Source of the DNA: Verrucomicrobiia bacterium | GTDB lineage: Bacteria > Verrucomicrobiota > Verrucomicrobiia > CAIQCK01 | Assembly (NCBI GenBank): GCA_026417675.1 | Contig: JAOACV010000115.1 | Location: 1 to 7,313 of the forward strand | DNA: 7,313 bases | Direction of reading: 5' to 3' | Shown here: piece by piece, positions 5,107 to 7,313 of the stretch | How positions within the stretch are numbered: the stretch's first letter is position 1 | Layout: the number at the start of each line of letters is the position of its first letter | The notes under the pieces: model-generated | The model's input: only the letters and a program-made list of their open reading frames with translations | Told to the model about the DNA's origin: nothing | The model's database searches: none | Program-made: the position numbers and the translations under genes

Positions 5107-6801
5107 TTACTTGTTCTTGCCACCTGTGACGAACTCTTCGCGGCTGAGCACGCCGTCCTTATTGGTGTCGAACTGGATGAACCGCTTCGGCGCTTCGCCG
5201 GGGTCGGGCTGATTGATGAGGAACTCCTCGCGCGTGAGCCTGCCGTCACCGTCCTTGTCGCGCTTGGCGAACATCGCGTGGCGGTCCTGCTTCGGCTTCT
5301 TGGACGCTGGTTTCGCGGCGGTTTTCTTGCCGATGCTGATTTGCGGCTTTGCCTCTGGCTGCTTGCCGAGAATGGCGCGGAGTTGCGCGACGATTTCCGG
5401 TTGGTCGGCGGCGAGATTCTTCGTCTCGTCGGGGTCGGCTTCGTAATCGTAAAGCTCCGGCACGGCGGCGGCCGGGTCCCCGATCTTCTTCCCCTCCACC
5501 AGCCGGTAGCGCGTCGTGCGCACGGCCCGGCCCATCAACTGCCCGCGCGGATAGACGTGAAAGACGGCTTGCTTGGTCATGGCGGCCGGGTTGTTCAGCG
5601 CGCCGGCAAAACTGGCCCCCTCAAGGTTCTTGGGCGCGGGCAGCCCGGCCAGTTCGCACAGCGTCGGGTAGATGTCCACCGACTCAACCAGCGCGCCGGT
5701 TTTCGCGCCTGCCTTGGCGGCGCCGGGCGCGACGACGATGAGCGGGGTGCGGGCGGCCTGCTCGTAGTTGGTGTGCTTGCACCACATGCCGTGGTCGCCC
5801 AGATGCCAGCCGTGGTCGCCCCAAAGGATGATGATCGTGTTCTTGGCGAGGCCGTTGCGGTCGAGCGCGTCGAGCACGCGGCCAAGCTGGGCGTCCATGT
5901 AGCTCGTCGCGGCGTGATAGCCGTGGATGAGCAGGCGCGTCCTGGCGTCGTCGAGCGGGCCGACTTCCGGGATGTCGCTGTATTGGCGCAGCTCGCCCCA
6001 CGTCGTCGGCGCGAACTCCGGCGCGCCGATGGGCGGCACGCGCAGCTTCGGCAGTGGAAACGCCGCCCGGTCGTAAAGATCCCAATACTTCTTCGGCGCC
6101 ACAAACGGCAGGTGCGGCTTGAGGAAACCAACGGCGATGAAGAACGGCTCGCCGGGCCGGCCTTTAGCGGCGTCGAGCCGGCGGATGGCCTCGTCGGCAA
6201 TCATGCCGTCGGCGTAGGTGTTGTCGGGCACGTCGGCGCACTCGGTGGCGGCGCCGCGCGGCAATTTCGAGACATCGCCCTTCGCGTTGGAGAAGCGCGC
6301 TTCCTCGCGCGTCATTTCCTTCGGCCGATTTTCCTTGAGCGCATAACCGCCGCCTTGCACGCCGGTCGGCCGCCAATGCTCCACGCTCCATGACGCCGGG
6401 TCTTCGTGGTTGCCGTGGCCCACATGGAAGATCTTTCCCATCGCTTCCGTGCGCCAGCCGTGCTGCCTGAAATACTGCGGCAGCGTCACGGCGTCGGGTG
6501 TGGCTTTGCGAAAATGGGTGCTCAGATCGTAAATACCAACCGAGGACGGGCGCAGGCCGGTGAGCAAGGCGTTGCGCGAGGGCGAACAGACGGCTTGGTT
6601 GCAAAACGCGCGCTCGAACAACACGCCGCGTTGGGCCAGCCGGTCAATGTTCGGCGACTTGATCGTCGGCGCGCCGTAGCAGCCCAGCAGCGGTTTGAGG
6701 TCGTACACGCAGATGAGCAGGACATTGGGCTTGTCCGCGGCGTCCAGCGGGGTGGGCGCCAACGACAACAGAAGTGTGATAGCGACAAGGATGTGTTTCA
6801 T
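5107..6801 (-). CDS. iduronate-2-sulfatase-like S1 sulfatase with C-terminal EF-hand pair
   Basis: Sulfatases of this family remove sulfate esters using formylglycine made from a motif Cys. The protein is 564 residues from ATG 6801-6799, chosen because it opens a signal peptide (MKHILVAITLLLSLAPTPLDA). A GTG at 6834-6832 would add 11 residues ahead of it. The FGly motif is C72-S-P-S-R76 followed by NALLTG. IDS-like landmarks are LGCYG (39-43), SPNIDRLA, IYDLSTHFR, GKIFHVG (Lys123), LKPHLPF (His230), GDHGWHLGDHG (Asp329, His330) and Lys342. The first of the two N-terminal metal-binding Asp is Tyr33, followed by Asp34. A Lys/Ala/Pro-rich linker (~479-506) leads to two canonical EF-hand loops (515-526, DKDGDGRLTREE; 545-556, DTNKDGVLSREE). 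The substrate is unknown; sulfated glycans are likely. It overlaps or abuts the neighbouring sulfatase and precedes the hydrolase by 12 bases, forming an operon. Activation needs an FGE or anSME encoded elsewhere. Confidence 0.9.
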   Translation of the reverse strand: MKHILVAITLLLSLAPTPLDAADKPNVLLICVYDLKPLLGCYGAPTIKSPNIDRLAQRGVLFERAFCNQAVCSPSRNALLTGLRPSSVGIYDLSTHFRKATPDAVTLPQYFRQHGWRTEAMGKIFHVGHGNHEDPASWSVEHWRPTGVQGGGYALKENRPKEMTREEARFSNAKGDVSKLPRGAATECADVPDNTYADGMIADEAIRRLDAAKGRPGEPFFIAVGFLKPHLPFVAPKKYWDLYDRAAFPLPKLRVPPIGAPEFAPTTWGELRQYSDIPEVGPLDDARTRLLIHGYHAATSYMDAQLGRVLDALDRNGLAKNTIIILWGDHGWHLGDHGMWCKHTNYEQAARTPLIVVAPGAAKAGAKTGALVESVDIYPTLCELAGLPAPKNLEGASFAGALNNPAAMTKQAVFHVYPRGQLMGRAVRTTRYRLVEGKKIGDPAAAVPELYDYEADPDETKNLAADQPEIVAQLRAILGKQPEAKPQISIGKKTAAKPASKKPKQDRHAMFAKRDKDGDGRLTREEFLINQPDPGEAPKRFIQFDTNKDGVLSREEFVTGGKNK

Positions 6802-6830
6802 AAGCTTGGTCTTGGTCAAACAGCGCACAC

Positions 6831-7313
6831 TCACGGAAGTTTCGGCTTCAGCGGCGTCGTGCCGTCCTTGTCCACGGGGTAGAGGGCGTTGTGTTTCTCC
6901 AGAGCTGCGATGAGGCCGCGCATCATGCGGCGCAGCTCGTCGGGCCGGGACCCGGCGAGGTCGTTTTGCTCAAACGGATCGTCTTTCAGATTGAAGAGCT
7001 GGTAGTGCGCGCCGCCGGATTGGATGAAGCCGCCGTGGGTGGGCACGTCGGGCAGGGCGTGGTAGATGACCTTCCAGTCGCCGTCGCGCCAGACGGTGAA
7101 GTAGTTGCTGCGATGCGGCCCGTGCGGGTAATGCATGAGGAACTGCTCTCGGCGCCCGGCATCGCGTTTGCCGGCCAGCAGCGTGTCGAGCCGCGCGCCG
7201 TCCACGATGTGGTTGGCGGGAGGCTCGACGCCGGCCAGCGCGAGGATGGTGGGAAACAGGTCCATCACTGCAGCCTGCTGGCTCTGGATCGCGCCTGCGG
7301 CAATGGGCAGGCG
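6831..7313 (-). CDS. S1 family sulfatase, C-terminal part (runs off the right edge)
   Basis: About 160 C-terminal residues are visible and the frame is open to base 7313. VMDLFPTILALAGV is the standard sulfatase segment before the C-terminal subdomain. It is followed by YFTVWRDGDWKVIYH (the strand carrying the re-entrant Arg/Lys region) and LFNLKDDPFEQNDLA, the classic L-(Y/F)-(D/N)-L-x-x-D-P-x-E-x-x-(N/D)-L signature. The FGly motif and metal ligands lie beyond the window, so completeness and substrate class cannot be judged. It differs from its neighbour in having no EF-hand tail, ending in a short PLKPKLP. Its stop TGA overlaps a GTG of the next sulfatase frame (GTGA at 6831-6834), and the signal-peptide ATG of that gene is 29 bases downstream, so co-transcription is nearly certain. 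It is the most upstream gene of the operon seen here, so the promoter is outside. Confidence 0.85.
   Translation of the reverse strand, partial: RLPIAAGAIQSQQAAVMDLFPTILALAGVEPPANHIVDGARLDTLLAGKRDAGRREQFLMHYPHGPHRSNYFTVWRDGDWKVIYHALPDVPTHGGFIQSGGAHYQLFNLKDDPFEQNDLAGSRPDELRRMMRGLIAALEKHNALYPVDKDGTTPLKPKLP

Noticed and set aside
4009..6393. A 794-codon open frame on the plus strand opposite the hydrolase and IDS-like sulfatase genes
   Set aside because: It is antisense to two genes with clear catalytic motifs and signal peptides, and its translation has no recognisable domain. Strong G/C third-position bias on the minus strand removes stop codons from the opposite frame.

Overview
This GC-rich window with strong G/C third-position bias looks like chromosomal or metagenome-assembled DNA from Verrucomicrobiota (Pedosphaerales/Limisphaerales-like) or a close relative in the PVC group. 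The pointers are clustered secreted S1 sulfatases, a secreted dienelactone-hydrolase-type esterase, a lipobox-less exported DUF1566 protein, and an intergenic repeat whose translation contains the ADWKSAIQQ-type peptide I associate with verrucomicrobial genomes. This placement is inference, because no rRNA or other marker is present.

Layout. (1) Bases 1-119 read on the minus strand as a piece of the long (~480 aa) type of glyceraldehyde-3-phosphate dehydrogenase. It stops abruptly where the plus-strand C-terminal part of a type III restriction enzyme Res subunit begins (~120-1349). Res has lost its whole helicase half, so the left end is either an assembly chimera or a real rearrangement. (2) A minus-strand pair follows: a thymidylate-kinase-like P-loop protein (2640-3374) translationally coupled through a GTGA overlap to an exported protein with two DUF1566/Lcl C-terminal domains (1396-2643). 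The pair converges on Res. (3) A 457-bp non-coding gap (3375-3831) holds a compact ~191-bp inverted-repeat element made of short hairpins with terminal GATATTTCACAC repeats, resembling a REPIN or MITE. (4) A tight minus-strand operon fills the right half: a sulfatase C-terminal fragment running off the right edge (6831->7313), an iduronate-2-sulfatase-like sulfatase with a C-terminal EF-hand pair (5107-6801), and a secreted alpha/beta hydrolase with a C-terminal beta-rich domain (3832-5094).

Working together, the right-hand operon would desulfate, and perhaps de-esterify, a sulfated polysaccharide outside the cytoplasm. No glycoside hydrolase, transporter or sulfatase-maturating enzyme lies inside the window. 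The kinase/DUF1566 pair has no function I can assign. I see no clearly new multi-gene system. The items most worth checking are the Gap/Res junction, the hairpin element, the Asp-to-Tyr change at a sulfatase metal site, and the kinase with a degenerate P-loop coupled to an exported protein.
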